64,000 nucleotides of DNA. Source: Halomonas sp. KG2. GTDB lineage: Bacteria; Pseudomonadota; Gammaproteobacteria; Pseudomonadales; Halomonadaceae. The stretch is taken from positions 3,968,001 through 4,032,000 of the forward strand of contig CP098528.1 of NCBI GenBank assembly GCA_030440445.1, in the 5' to 3' direction. A program made the position numbers and the translations under genes. Every line of letters begins with the position of its first letter. Within the stretch, counting starts at the first letter, position 1. The notes beneath the pieces are model-generated. The model ran no database searches. It saw only the letters and a list, made by a program, of their open reading frames with translations, and had not been told where the DNA came from. Below, piece by piece: positions 18,641-26,418 of the stretch.

Positions 18641-20113
18641 GTGCCACTTAAAACTGTGATGGAGTATCCTGGGGCTATCCTCAACGCACCGACGGTTTAT
18701 CCCATGAAACGTTACGAACAATTTGCCGATGAGATCGCCACGTTGATTCGTCAGGGCGTGCTGGGTCCTGGGGAGCGAATTCCGTCGGTTCGCCAGGCCA
18801 GTCGCCACCATGGGATCAGCCCATCCACAGTGTTTCAGGCGTACTACCTACTCGAAAACCGCGGTCTCATCACCGCACGAGCACGTTCAGGCTATTTTGT
18901 GCGTGAACATGCTCGGCGCTTGCTGGGTGAGCCACGTGTGACGCTGCAGCCCACCGACCCCGCGGAAGTAGAAGTCAGTGAGCTAGTGTTCTCGGTGCTC
19001 GATTCACTACAAGATGATCGAACGGTGCCTTTTGGGTCGGCCTTCCCAAGCCCTGAGCTTTTCCCACTTTCGCGGCTGAGCACCAGCATGACACGTGGTC
19101 TGCGCGAGCTTTCTCCTCAGCAGGTAGTGGCCGACATGACCACCGGGCATGTCGACCTGTGCCGACAAATCGCCCTGCGCTACATGCTGGGGGGAATTCA
19201 GCTTCCAATGGAAGAGCTGGTGATTACCAATGGTGCGATGGAAGCGCTCAACTTAGCCCTGCAGTGCGTGACCCAACCTGGCGATTTGGTGGCCGTTGAG
19301 TCCCCAGCGTTTTATGCCAGCTTGCAAGTATTGGAGCGGCTAAAACTGCGTGCAGTAGAGATTCCAGTGCATCCGCGCGAGGGTATCGACCTTGATGTGT
19401 TAGCGGAGCGGCTAGCATCACTACCTATCAAAGCCTGCTGGTTTATGAGTCATCTGCAAAACCCGCTCGGCGCCAGCCTAAGCAATGAGCGCAAGCAGAC
19501 CCTTTACCAACTATTAAAGCAGCACCAAGTCCCTATGCTAGAGGATGATGTGTATGCCGAGCTGTACTTTGGCAGCACGCCGCCTACCCCAGTGAAAGCG
19601 TTTGATGATGAGGGGTTAGTCATTCACTGCAGCTCTTTCTCGAAATGTTTGGCACCTGGCTATCGCGTTGGCTGGGTAGCCGGGGGACGCTACGCCGAAG
19701 CTATTTCACGGCTGAAATTAATGACGACTATTTCGCCTTCCATTCCCGCACAGGCAGCCATTGCCGACTATTTACAGCACGGCGGCTATGACCGTCACTT
19801 ACGTAAGCTACGCCACGCTCTAGAAGCCCAACAAGGTAGTATGCTGGCGTCTGCAGACCGCTACTTTCCCACCCAAACGCGTATTACCCGCCCTGATGGC
19901 GGCTACTTTTTGTGGGTAGAGTTTCCTGAAAAAGTTGACTCACTGCGCTTATTTAACATGGCGCTCGACCATGGTGTTAGCTTAGCGCCAGGCCCCATTT
20001 TTTCCGCAACTCAGCAGTTCCGACACTGCATACGCTTAAGCTATGGCCATCCGTGGACAGCACGCAGCGAGCGGGGCATGGAAACCCTGGGGCAGCTATT
20101 AACTCTGTTTTAA
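18641..20113 (+). CDS. MocR-type (GntR helix-turn-helix plus aminotransferase-fold) regulator
   Basis: The 490-residue protein joins an N-terminal GntR winged helix (about 22-95; RYEQFADEIATLIRQGVLGPGERIPSVRQASRHHGISPSTV) to a class I aminotransferase fold (about 125-485). The likely PLP lysine is in HCSSFSKCLAPGYRVGW (about 338). MocR proteins sense PLP or amino-compound ligands and bind DNA. The GTG at 18641 has GAGAG upstream; the ATG at 18704 is a possible alternative. It is divergent from ccoG and followed by cioAB, so control of respiratory genes is possible though not typical for the family. Targets usually lie nearby. Confidence 0.88.
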   Translation: MPLKTVMEYPGAILNAPTVYPMKRYEQFADEIATLIRQGVLGPGERIPSVRQASRHHGISPSTVFQAYYLLENRGLITARARSGYFVREHARRLLGEPRVTLQPTDPAEVEVSELVFSVLDSLQDDRTVPFGSAFPSPELFPLSRLSTSMTRGLRELSPQQVVADMTTGHVDLCRQIALRYMLGGIQLPMEELVITNGAMEALNLALQCVTQPGDLVAVESPAFYASLQVLERLKLRAVEIPVHPREGIDLDVLAERLASLPIKACWFMSHLQNPLGASLSNERKQTLYQLLKQHQVPMLEDDVYAELYFGSTPPTPVKAFDDEGLVIHCSSFSKCLAPGYRVGWVAGGRYAEAISRLKLMTTISPSIPAQAAIADYLQHGGYDRHLRKLRHALEAQQGSMLASADRYFPTQTRITRPDGGYFLWVEFPEKVDSLRLFNMALDHGVSLAPGPIFSATQQFRHCIRLSYGHPWTARSERGMETLGQLLTLF

Positions 20114-20186
20114 TACCCTCTGTTTTAATAGCCCTTTTTTAATAGCCCTGTTTTAATAACTATTTTTTAATAACTCTTCTTTAATA
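20108..20186. repeat. AT-rich tandem repeat, six copies of a 14-15 bp unit
   Basis: The core TTTTAATA starts at 20108, 20123, 20137, 20151 and 20165, with a sixth copy (TTTAATA) at 20180; the variable part is gccctg, actatt or similar. The first copy includes the stop codon of the MocR gene. This is a degenerate minisatellite in the 293-bp gap before cioA. The rest of the gap holds CTGATATG at 20271 and an AT-rich inverted repeat (GTTTTTTAATAAAAAAC) just after it. Confidence 0.8.
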
Positions 20187-20406
20187 ACTATGTCTTAACA
20201 GTTTGGTTCTAGTAGACCGGCCATAACTCATTGCTGTTATGTTGCTTGCCTCGTGACACCTCCCAACCAACTGATATGGTTTTTTAATAAAAAACTGAGT
20301 CTGTTATGAAATACAGCAGGCAATAGACTATTCCGATGAAGCCACACAGCGGCTATACCGGCCCACTATTGAGTTAAAGAGGGTGGCTGTCACCGGAGGA
20401 AGCACC

Positions 20407-21816
20407 ATGCTCGGAATTGAGGCCATTGACCTGGCCAGAATTCAGTTTGCCTTTACGATCTCCTTTCATATTATCTTTCCCGCCATCACCATCGGGCTAG
20501 CCAGCTACTTAGCGGTATTAGAGGGTCTCTGGCTTAAAACCCAACGGGATACCTATCGCCTTCTTTACCATTTCTGGTCAAAAATATTCGCCGTTAATTT
20601 TGCGATGGGTGTGGTATCCGGCATTGTGATGGCGTACCAGTTTGGGACCCACTGGAGCGGCTTTTCCGCCTTTGCAGGCAGCATCACAGGGCCCTTGCTC
20701 ACCTATGAAGTGCTTACCGCCTTCTTCCTTGAAGCCGGGTTTTTAGGCGTAATGCTATTTGGCTGGGAACGTGTCGGCCGAGGCTTACACTTTTTCGCTA
20801 CCTGTATGGTTGCACTCGGCACCATCGTATCGATGTTTTGGATTCTCTCTTCCAATAGTTGGATGCAGACACCTCAAGGGCACGAAATTGTTAATGGCGC
20901 GGTGATTCCAGTTGACTGGATGAAGATTGTCTTTAACCCCTCGTTCCCCTACCGACTTGCCCATATGGCGCTAGCCGCCTTTTTGAGTACAGCCTTATTC
21001 GTCGCCGCCTCTGGCGCTTGGCTGCTGCTACGGGGTAAGCAGTCTGCCGAGGTACGGACGATGCTTTCCATGGCACTCATTATGCTGGCGATCACCGCTC
21101 CGCTTCAGGCTGTGGTGGGTGACTTTCATGGCCTCAATACGCTTAAGCATCAGCCTGCCAAAATCGCCGCCATCGAAGGACATTGGGATAACAACAGCGG
21201 CGAGCCCACCCCACTCATTCTATTCGGCTGGCCCGATATGGCGCGCGAAGAAACCCGCTTCAAGCTGGAGATCCCCGTGCTGGGAAGCCTGCTGTTACAA
21301 CATAGTTTGACCGAGCAGGTGCCCGCCCTTAAAGAGTTCGCCCCACAAGACAGACCCAATTCGACCATCGTATTTTGGAGCTTTCGCTTGATGGTGGGGT
21401 TGGGGGTGTTAATGATTTTGCTTGCCATCGTCGGCAACATCCTGCGCGCCAAAGGCCGACTTTATAGGTCCCGTAAATTTCTTATCTGCACCCTATGCAT
21501 GGGGCCAGCAGGTCTGGTGGCACTGCTAGCGGGCTGGTTTACCACAGAAGTAGGCCGACAACCCTGGGTAGTTTACGGATTATTAAGAACCACCGATGCA
21601 GCGTCAGCGCACAGTGCTGTTCACCTCAGCATTAGCTTAACTATTTTTGTGGTGGTGTATCTGGCGGTTTTTGGCACCGGCGTTGTGTACATGATGCACC
21701 TAGTAAACAAAGGTCCAAGCGAGCCCTCCACACCTGCACTAGGCGGCCCGGGCCATCATCGCACGCCTGCTCGCCCTCTCTCGGCGGCCAATGAAACGCT
21801 GAGCTCGACTCACTAA
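20407..21816 (+). CDS. cioA: Cyanide-insensitive bd-type ubiquinol oxidase subunit I
   Basis: The ATG at 20407 follows a strong GGAGGA at 20395-20400; an in-frame GTG at 20383 lies upstream of that site and is rejected. The 469-residue protein is CydA-like: DLARIQFAFTISFHIIFPA at the start (haem b595 histidine region), the GRQPWVVYGLLRTTDA motif near 395, and a short quinol (Q) loop. The short Q loop is typical of the CIO/CioA branch, which reduces oxygen to water with ubiquinol and resists cyanide. It forms an operon with subunit II (17 bp downstream) and a tiny DUF2474 gene. It is membrane-bound. Confidence 0.93.
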   Translation: MLGIEAIDLARIQFAFTISFHIIFPAITIGLASYLAVLEGLWLKTQRDTYRLLYHFWSKIFAVNFAMGVVSGIVMAYQFGTHWSGFSAFAGSITGPLLTYEVLTAFFLEAGFLGVMLFGWERVGRGLHFFATCMVALGTIVSMFWILSSNSWMQTPQGHEIVNGAVIPVDWMKIVFNPSFPYRLAHMALAAFLSTALFVAASGAWLLLRGKQSAEVRTMLSMALIMLAITAPLQAVVGDFHGLNTLKHQPAKIAAIEGHWDNNSGEPTPLILFGWPDMAREETRFKLEIPVLGSLLLQHSLTEQVPALKEFAPQDRPNSTIVFWSFRLMVGLGVLMILLAIVGNILRAKGRLYRSRKFLICTLCMGPAGLVALLAGWFTTEVGRQPWVVYGLLRTTDAASAHSAVHLSISLTIFVVVYLAVFGTGVVYMMHLVNKGPSEPSTPALGGPGHHRTPARPLSAANETLSSTH

Positions 21817-21833
21817 TTAGAACGGGGTGCACT

Positions 21834-22841
21834 ATGGGAATTGATCTATCACTCGCCTGGGCCATTATCATTCTGTTTGGGTTGATGATGTATGTGGTCA
21901 TGGATGGATTTGACTTGGGCATTGGCTTGCTCTTTCTGCATGTTCATAACGAGCAAGACCGAGACATTATGATGAACACCGTTGCGCCGGTGTGGGATGG
22001 TAACGAAACGTGGTTGGTACTAGGCGGAGCAGGGTTGTTTGCTGCATTTCCCCTCGCCTATGCAGTCGTGTTGGAAGCGCTCGCTATTCCGCTGATCGTG
22101 ATGCTGCTAGGGCTGATTTTTCGCGGCGTCGCCTTTGAGTTTCGCTTCAAGGCCTCCCCCGAGCGACGGCATGTATGGGATAAAGCTTTTATTGGCGGCT
22201 CGCTGCTGGCAACGGCGGCCCAGGGCATTGCATTAGGTGCTTATATTCAAGGTATCGCTTTCGATGGCGTTCACTACAGCGGAGGTGCGCTAGATTGGCT
22301 AACGCCATTCTCGCTGTTTTGCGGTATCGGCTTGCTGTTTGCTTATGCACTGCTTGGCAGCACCTGGCTGATTATGAAAACTGAAGGCCCCTTGCAACAA
22401 CGGATGTACCAGATCACCAAACCGTTAATCATCGGGCTACTCATAATGATCGCCCTGACAAGTGCCTGGACGCCGCTGGCCTATCCAAACATTGCGTCAC
22501 GCTGGTTTTCGTTACCCAACCTACTGTGGTTCTTACCGGTGCCGCTATTAGTGGCAATCACCGGCTGGTGGCTGTGGCGTGCCATTACTAATCAACACAA
22601 CGCGCTTCCGTTTGTTCTGGTACTGGGGCTGGTTTTTCTGGGCTATAGCGGTTTGGGAATTAGCTTGTGGCCAACCATTATTCCGCCAAATGCGTCTATC
22701 TGGCAGGTTGCCGCTCCGCCCCAAAGCCAAGGCTTTGCCCTAGTGGGAACACTGTTTATTTTACCAATTATTTTGATGTACACCGCATGGAGCTACTACG
22801 TCTTCCGCGGCAAAGTGAAGCCAGGTGATGCCTACCATTGA
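21834..22841 (+). CDS. cioB: Cyanide-insensitive bd-type ubiquinol oxidase subunit II
   Basis: The 335-residue protein is CydB-like with about eight or nine hydrophobic helices. The start IDLSLAWAIIILFGLMMYVVMDGFDLGIG and the motif VAPVWDGNETWLVLGGAGLFAAFPLAYA are signature CydB sequences. It forms the heterodimeric oxidase with CioA, 17 bp upstream. The start is the ATG at 21834 with a GGGGTG-type ribosome site. The DUF2474 gene follows after 54 bp. Confidence 0.93.
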   Translation: MGIDLSLAWAIIILFGLMMYVVMDGFDLGIGLLFLHVHNEQDRDIMMNTVAPVWDGNETWLVLGGAGLFAAFPLAYAVVLEALAIPLIVMLLGLIFRGVAFEFRFKASPERRHVWDKAFIGGSLLATAAQGIALGAYIQGIAFDGVHYSGGALDWLTPFSLFCGIGLLFAYALLGSTWLIMKTEGPLQQRMYQITKPLIIGLLIMIALTSAWTPLAYPNIASRWFSLPNLLWFLPVPLLVAITGWWLWRAITNQHNALPFVLVLGLVFLGYSGLGISLWPTIIPPNASIWQVAAPPQSQGFALVGTLFILPIILMYTAWSYYVFRGKVKPGDAYH

Positions 22842-22895
22842 GCAAGCTGACGTTGATCAACGTACTGGCACTAAGGAACGTACAGGAGCAATGCA

Positions 22896-23018
22896 ATGAA
22901 ATCACTCGCTAAGCGTTTAGGCTGGTTAATGACCCTTTGGTTGTCGAGTGTTGGTGTTCTGTTACTGCTCTCACTGGGAATTAAGCTCATGATGGGGCTA
23001 GTGGGCTTAACCAGCTAA
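22896..23018 (+). CDS. DUF2474-type small membrane protein of the bd oxidase operon
   Basis: This 40-residue reading frame (ATG at 22896, TAA at 23016-23018) begins MKSLAKRLGWLMTLWLSSVG and continues as one hydrophobic helix, with CAGGAG about 8 bp upstream. The RLGWL...W.SSVG pattern is that of DUF2474 proteins, single-helix polypeptides encoded after cioAB/cydAB, which like CydX may stabilise the oxidase. It is too short for routine gene calling and could easily be missed. The call rests on pattern, position and ribosome site. Confidence 0.85.
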   Translation: MKSLAKRLGWLMTLWLSSVGVLLLLSLGIKLMMGLVGLTS

Positions 23019-23224
23019 ACGACTGACTTTGTCTGGTCAACGTATTAGGCATGGGGCCATAGATTATGAATGCTCTATGGCAACGTGCCTGCCACTGAAC
23101 AATGTTCACCGCTCTACAAAACCCGACGTTGCTGATGCCGCCAAAAAATCACACAGCTCCCTTACTATTTCACGCCTACAACTCCCCATCTGCCTACACC
23201 AAGACCAAAGTATAAGAATTATAA

Positions 23225-23290
23225 TTATCAAAAATTGATAACTTTTTTTCCTTTTATCTATTTTGCTGCGTATCGTTTATCAAAATTTGA
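23225..23290. promoter_or_regulatory. Two related inverted-repeat sites upstream of the IclR-HutG-GltS cassette
   Basis: At 23225-23241 there is a perfect 7-bp inverted repeat TTATCAA-AAA-TTGATAA, and at 23277-23290 a second related copy TTATCAAAATTTGA. They are 52 bp apart and precede the IclR start at 23301. IclR proteins usually bind such short AT-rich palindromes and repress their own operon. The first repeat, with the T-run behind it, could also act as a weak terminator for cioAB. Confidence 0.5.
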
Positions 23291-23300
23291 GGTAATTGCG

Positions 23301-24011
23301 ATGGGGCCATCCGACCGCATGCTAGCGCTACTGTGCTGCATAGCCAATCAAGGGGAAGCAATGACGGTGAAGTCGCTGGCCGAGCTGACCGCTCAGCCAG
23401 TCTCGACCGCATACCGCCACCTGCGCCAACTTTTGGCCTGGGGCCTAGTCAGCGAGCGCGAGGGCGGTACCTATGCGCCGGGCCCTCAGGCGGTGCGTCT
23501 GCACCAGGGCTTCGAACACCACAACGAACTGCTTCGCTGGGCTCGCCCAGTGTTGACCGAGTTGACCGAGACCACTCAGGAGAGCTCGGCGCTGCTGGTG
23601 GCAGCGCGTGACCACGCCCTCTGCGTAGAGATGATCGATAGTCCACAGCCGCTGCGCTGCTGCTACCACCGGGGCCAAGTGCAACCGTTACTCAAGGGTG
23701 CCAGCGCTCGGGCGCTGCTGGCCTGGATGAGCGAAGAAGAGCGCCAGATGGCACTGATGCTTCGCTCGGAGGCGGAGCGGGACGATGCCCTGATTGGCCT
23801 TGAAGCTATTCGCCATCAGGGCGTAGCGGTCAGTCTGGGCGAAATCGATCAAGGGGTGTGGGGCGCCAGCGCGCCAGTGTTCAACGGCCGCGGTCGTCTC
23901 AAGGCGGTGATCAGTGTGATGGCCCCCAGCGCTCGGGCTCAAGACCGAGCCGAGACTCTTAGCGAAGCCACGCGCCTCAGTGCACAACGATTAGGAGAAC
24001 TCCTGCAGTGA
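23301..24011 (+). CDS. IclR-family regulator of the adjoining hutG-gltS genes
   Basis: The ATG at 23301 (GAGG about 8 bp upstream) gives a 236-residue protein. An earlier in-frame start at 23235 would run through the palindromic operator and is rejected. The N-terminal helix-turn-helix is about 5-60 (MTVKSLAELTAQPVSTAYRHLRQLLAWGLV), followed by the IclR effector domain to the end. The stop overlaps the GTG start of the formimidoylglutamase gene by 4 bp, so regulator and enzyme are co-transcribed. From position it probably controls the cassette in response to a histidine-degradation intermediate or glutamate. The gene and its two partners look more GC-rich than both flanks. Confidence 0.88.
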   Translation: MGPSDRMLALLCCIANQGEAMTVKSLAELTAQPVSTAYRHLRQLLAWGLVSEREGGTYAPGPQAVRLHQGFEHHNELLRWARPVLTELTETTQESSALLVAARDHALCVEMIDSPQPLRCCYHRGQVQPLLKGASARALLAWMSEEERQMALMLRSEAERDDALIGLEAIRHQGVAVSLGEIDQGVWGASAPVFNGRGRLKAVISVMAPSARAQDRAETLSEATRLSAQRLGELLQ

Positions 24012-24958
24012 CACAAGCAGATAATGAGGCGGCGCTGATGGCGCCCTGGCAAGGCCGGGTCGATAACATGGAGACAGGTGACGCACGGCGCTGGCATCAG
24101 GTGATGCGTCCGGCCTTTCGGGCCGAGGCGCCGGGGCGCGCTTTATTAGGGTTTTGCTCTGATGCCGGCGTCGCCCGCAACCAAGGACGGACGGGGGCCA
24201 ATGAAGGCCCCCTGGCGCTGCGTCGCCAGCTAGCTAACCAGGCGTATCACCTGACGGCACCGCTGTATGATGCCGGCGATGTGGTCTGCCAAGGCGACAA
24301 CCTAGAGAGTGCCCAGCAAGCCTTCGCCGGGCAGGTGTCCGAACTGCTCGAACAGGGGCATCGGGTTATCGGCTTAGGCGGCGGCCACGAAATCGCCTTC
24401 GCTAGCTTTTCGGGGCTGCTGGCTCACGCCCAGCGCCAGAAGACGATGCCGCGCTTAGGCATTCTCAACCTGGATGCCCATCTTGACCTACGCCAAGCCG
24501 AGCGTGCCAGCTCCGGCACGCCCTTTCGGCAGTGCGCCGAGCTGTGCCAAGAGGCAGGCATCGACTTCCACTACACCTGCCTTGGCGTGAGTCGTGGCGG
24601 CAATACACCAGCGCTTTTCGCCCGCGCCGAGTCGCTGGGAGTGGAGTGGGTGCTCGACGAGCAGTGTCGCTCGCTGGATAGCCCCGCGCTAAAAGCGGCT
24701 CTGGAGCGGCTGCTGGCACGGGTTGACTGGCTCTACCTCACTATCTGCTTAGACGCCCTACCCGCCTGGATTGCCCCGGGCGTCAGCGCGCCTTCCGCCC
24801 GGGGCATCGAGTTGTCCCTGGTTGAGGATGTCATTGATCACTTAGCCGCACGCGTTGCGCTGCCAGTAGTGGACGTAGCCGAGTTCAATCCAAGCCTGGA
24901 TATAGACGCGCGAACGGCCCGTGTGGCGGCCCGTCTGGTCGAGCGACTGGCGCGCTAA
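24008..24958 (+). CDS. hutG: Formimidoylglutamase-like ureohydrolase with an altered metal ligand
   Basis: The 316-residue protein starts at a GTG overlapping the preceding stop, with AGGAGA upstream. HutG hydrolyses N-formimidoyl-L-glutamate to glutamate and formamide, the last step of one histidine-degradation route. Motifs are GLGGGHE (H127), NLDAHLDLR (D156, H158, D160) and LTICLDALPAWIAPGVSAPS. The last normally reads DxD; here the first Asp is Cys (C247, codon TGC at 24746), leaving only D249. Either one manganese site is altered or this is a lineage variant. No hutH, hutU or hutI gene adjoins it. The context IclR-HutG-GltS suggests use of externally supplied or pathway-derived formimidoylglutamate. 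Another ureohydrolase activity is possible. Confidence 0.8.
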   Translation: MTQADNEAALMAPWQGRVDNMETGDARRWHQVMRPAFRAEAPGRALLGFCSDAGVARNQGRTGANEGPLALRRQLANQAYHLTAPLYDAGDVVCQGDNLESAQQAFAGQVSELLEQGHRVIGLGGGHEIAFASFSGLLAHAQRQKTMPRLGILNLDAHLDLRQAERASSGTPFRQCAELCQEAGIDFHYTCLGVSRGGNTPALFARAESLGVEWVLDEQCRSLDSPALKAALERLLARVDWLYLTICLDALPAWIAPGVSAPSARGIELSLVEDVIDHLAARVALPVVDVAEFNPSLDIDARTARVAARLVERLAR

Positions 24959-25036
24959 CCAACGATTAACCGGTCGTCAACGGCCACCCCTACCCGACCG
25001 CCCTGAGCGGCGCATAACAACTCATGGAGCATCAAC

Positions 25037-26242
25037 ATGCACTTTACTCTGGATGCCGTGTCCACCACGGCACTGGCGCTGATATTGCTTGCATTTGGCG
25101 CCGGGCTTAAGCGCCGGCTCAACTGGCTGGAACACTTCTGCGTCCCCACCCCAGTGATCGGCGGTTTCGGCTTCGCTCTGCTGGCCTGGCTGCTGCGCGA
25201 TCTTGGCTTGGTTACCTTCGAGCTTGACACGGCGATGCAGAGTCCGCTGATGATCGCCTTCTTCACCACCGTGGGCCTGGGCGGAAGCCTGGCGCTGCTC
25301 AAAAAAGGCGGCAAGGCGCTGGGTATCTATCTAGTGGCCTGCTGGCTGTTGGCGCTGATGCAGAACGGCGTGGGCATTGGCATGGCCAGCCTGCTAGGCC
25401 TCGACCCGCTGATCGGCCTGATGGCCGGAGCCACCTCCTTAGAGGGCGGCTTCGGCGCAGCAGCGGCCTTTGGCCCCGAGGCGGAAGCCCTAGGCGCCCA
25501 GGGTGCCACTACTGCCGCCATTGCCTCTGCCACCTTCGGCATGATTGTCGGCGGTGTGATCGGTGCGCCTATCGCCCGCTGGATCATCGACCGTCAGCAG
25601 ATTCCGGTTGTCGCCGAAGACGTACATGATCTGGAGAAGCTGCAAGCCGAGGAGCGCCCCACTCAAGCGCCCATCGACAGCCGCACCCTGCTGCGCGTGC
25701 TGGCCGTCATAGTACCGATCATGGTGCTGGGCGTGTGGTTCAAAGGGGCTCTGTCGACCCACCTGGGGATCATCCTACCGAGCTATGTGGGCGCCATGTT
25801 TGTCGCCATCCTGCTACGCAATCTTAATGATCGCTTCCACTGGGTCAGCATGCCGGACAACGCCCTCGCCACCCTGGGCGACGTGGCCTTGGGTGTGTTC
25901 CTGACCATGGCAATGATGAATCTCAAGATCTGGCAGCTCCAGGAGATGGGCGGCTCACTGCTGTTGATCCTGCTGGTGCAAACCCTGGCCATCGTCTTCC
26001 TGGCCGTGGTGGTGATGTTCCGTCTGCTAGGCCGCAACTACGACGCCGCAGTGCTTACCGCGGGCTTTATTGGCCACGGTCTAGGCGCGACTCCCAATGC
26101 GGTGGCAAATATGAGTGCGGTGTGCGAGCACTATCGTGTGGTGTCGCACAAGGCCTTCATCATCGTCCCGCTGTGCGGCGCCGTGCTGATCGATATTGTC
26201 GCCATCCCCGCCATTACTTGGTGCCTGAACGCCTTCGCCTGA
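25037..26242 (+). CDS. gltS: Sodium/glutamate symporter
   Basis: The 401-residue protein has about ten to twelve hydrophobic segments in two inverted halves. Conserved GltS motifs are visible: FCVPTPVIGGF near 34-44, GATSLEGGFGAAAAFGP near 130-146 in the first half, and TAGFIGHGLGATPNAVANMSAV near 340-361 in the second. GltS imports glutamate with sodium through the inner membrane. It follows hutG by 78 bp and ends at a strong terminator, completing a three-gene unit. Its presence beside hutG suggests uptake of glutamate or a related acylated amino acid. Confidence 0.92.
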   Translation: MHFTLDAVSTTALALILLAFGAGLKRRLNWLEHFCVPTPVIGGFGFALLAWLLRDLGLVTFELDTAMQSPLMIAFFTTVGLGGSLALLKKGGKALGIYLVACWLLALMQNGVGIGMASLLGLDPLIGLMAGATSLEGGFGAAAAFGPEAEALGAQGATTAAIASATFGMIVGGVIGAPIARWIIDRQQIPVVAEDVHDLEKLQAEERPTQAPIDSRTLLRVLAVIVPIMVLGVWFKGALSTHLGIILPSYVGAMFVAILLRNLNDRFHWVSMPDNALATLGDVALGVFLTMAMMNLKIWQLQEMGGSLLLILLVQTLAIVFLAVVVMFRLLGRNYDAAVLTAGFIGHGLGATPNAVANMSAVCEHYRVVSHKAFIIVPLCGAVLIDIVAIPAITWCLNAFA

Positions 26243-26254
26243 TCGCTGTTCGTC

Positions 26255-26296
26255 CGACAACGCCAGCCTCTGGATTCAGCTGGCGTTGTCGTTTTT
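26255..26296 (+). terminator. Rho-independent terminator after gltS
   Basis: A perfect 12-bp stem (CGACAACGCCAG / CTGGCGTTGTCG) with a 13-nt loop is followed by TTTTT. It closes the IclR-hutG-gltS unit 12 bp after the gltS stop. Confidence 0.93.
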
Positions 26297-26418
26297 GTCG
26301 CCGATGCCGCTAGGTATCCGTTGCCTCTAGCCGCCCCTCTGCTACCAGTGATGGCAAACCCCCAGGCATCTCCAACTCCTCCATGGCTTTCGACCGTATA
26401 ACGCCAATCAGAAACACA

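Noticed and set aside
20281..20297. AT-rich inverted repeat GTTTTTTAATAAAAAAC as terminator of the MocR gene
   Set aside because: It has only A-T pairs and no following T-run, so it would be a poor terminator; it more likely reflects AT-rich promoter DNA.
20383..20406. GTG at 20383 as start of cioA
   Set aside because: It would place the strong GGAGGA inside the coding region; the ATG at 20407 follows that site.
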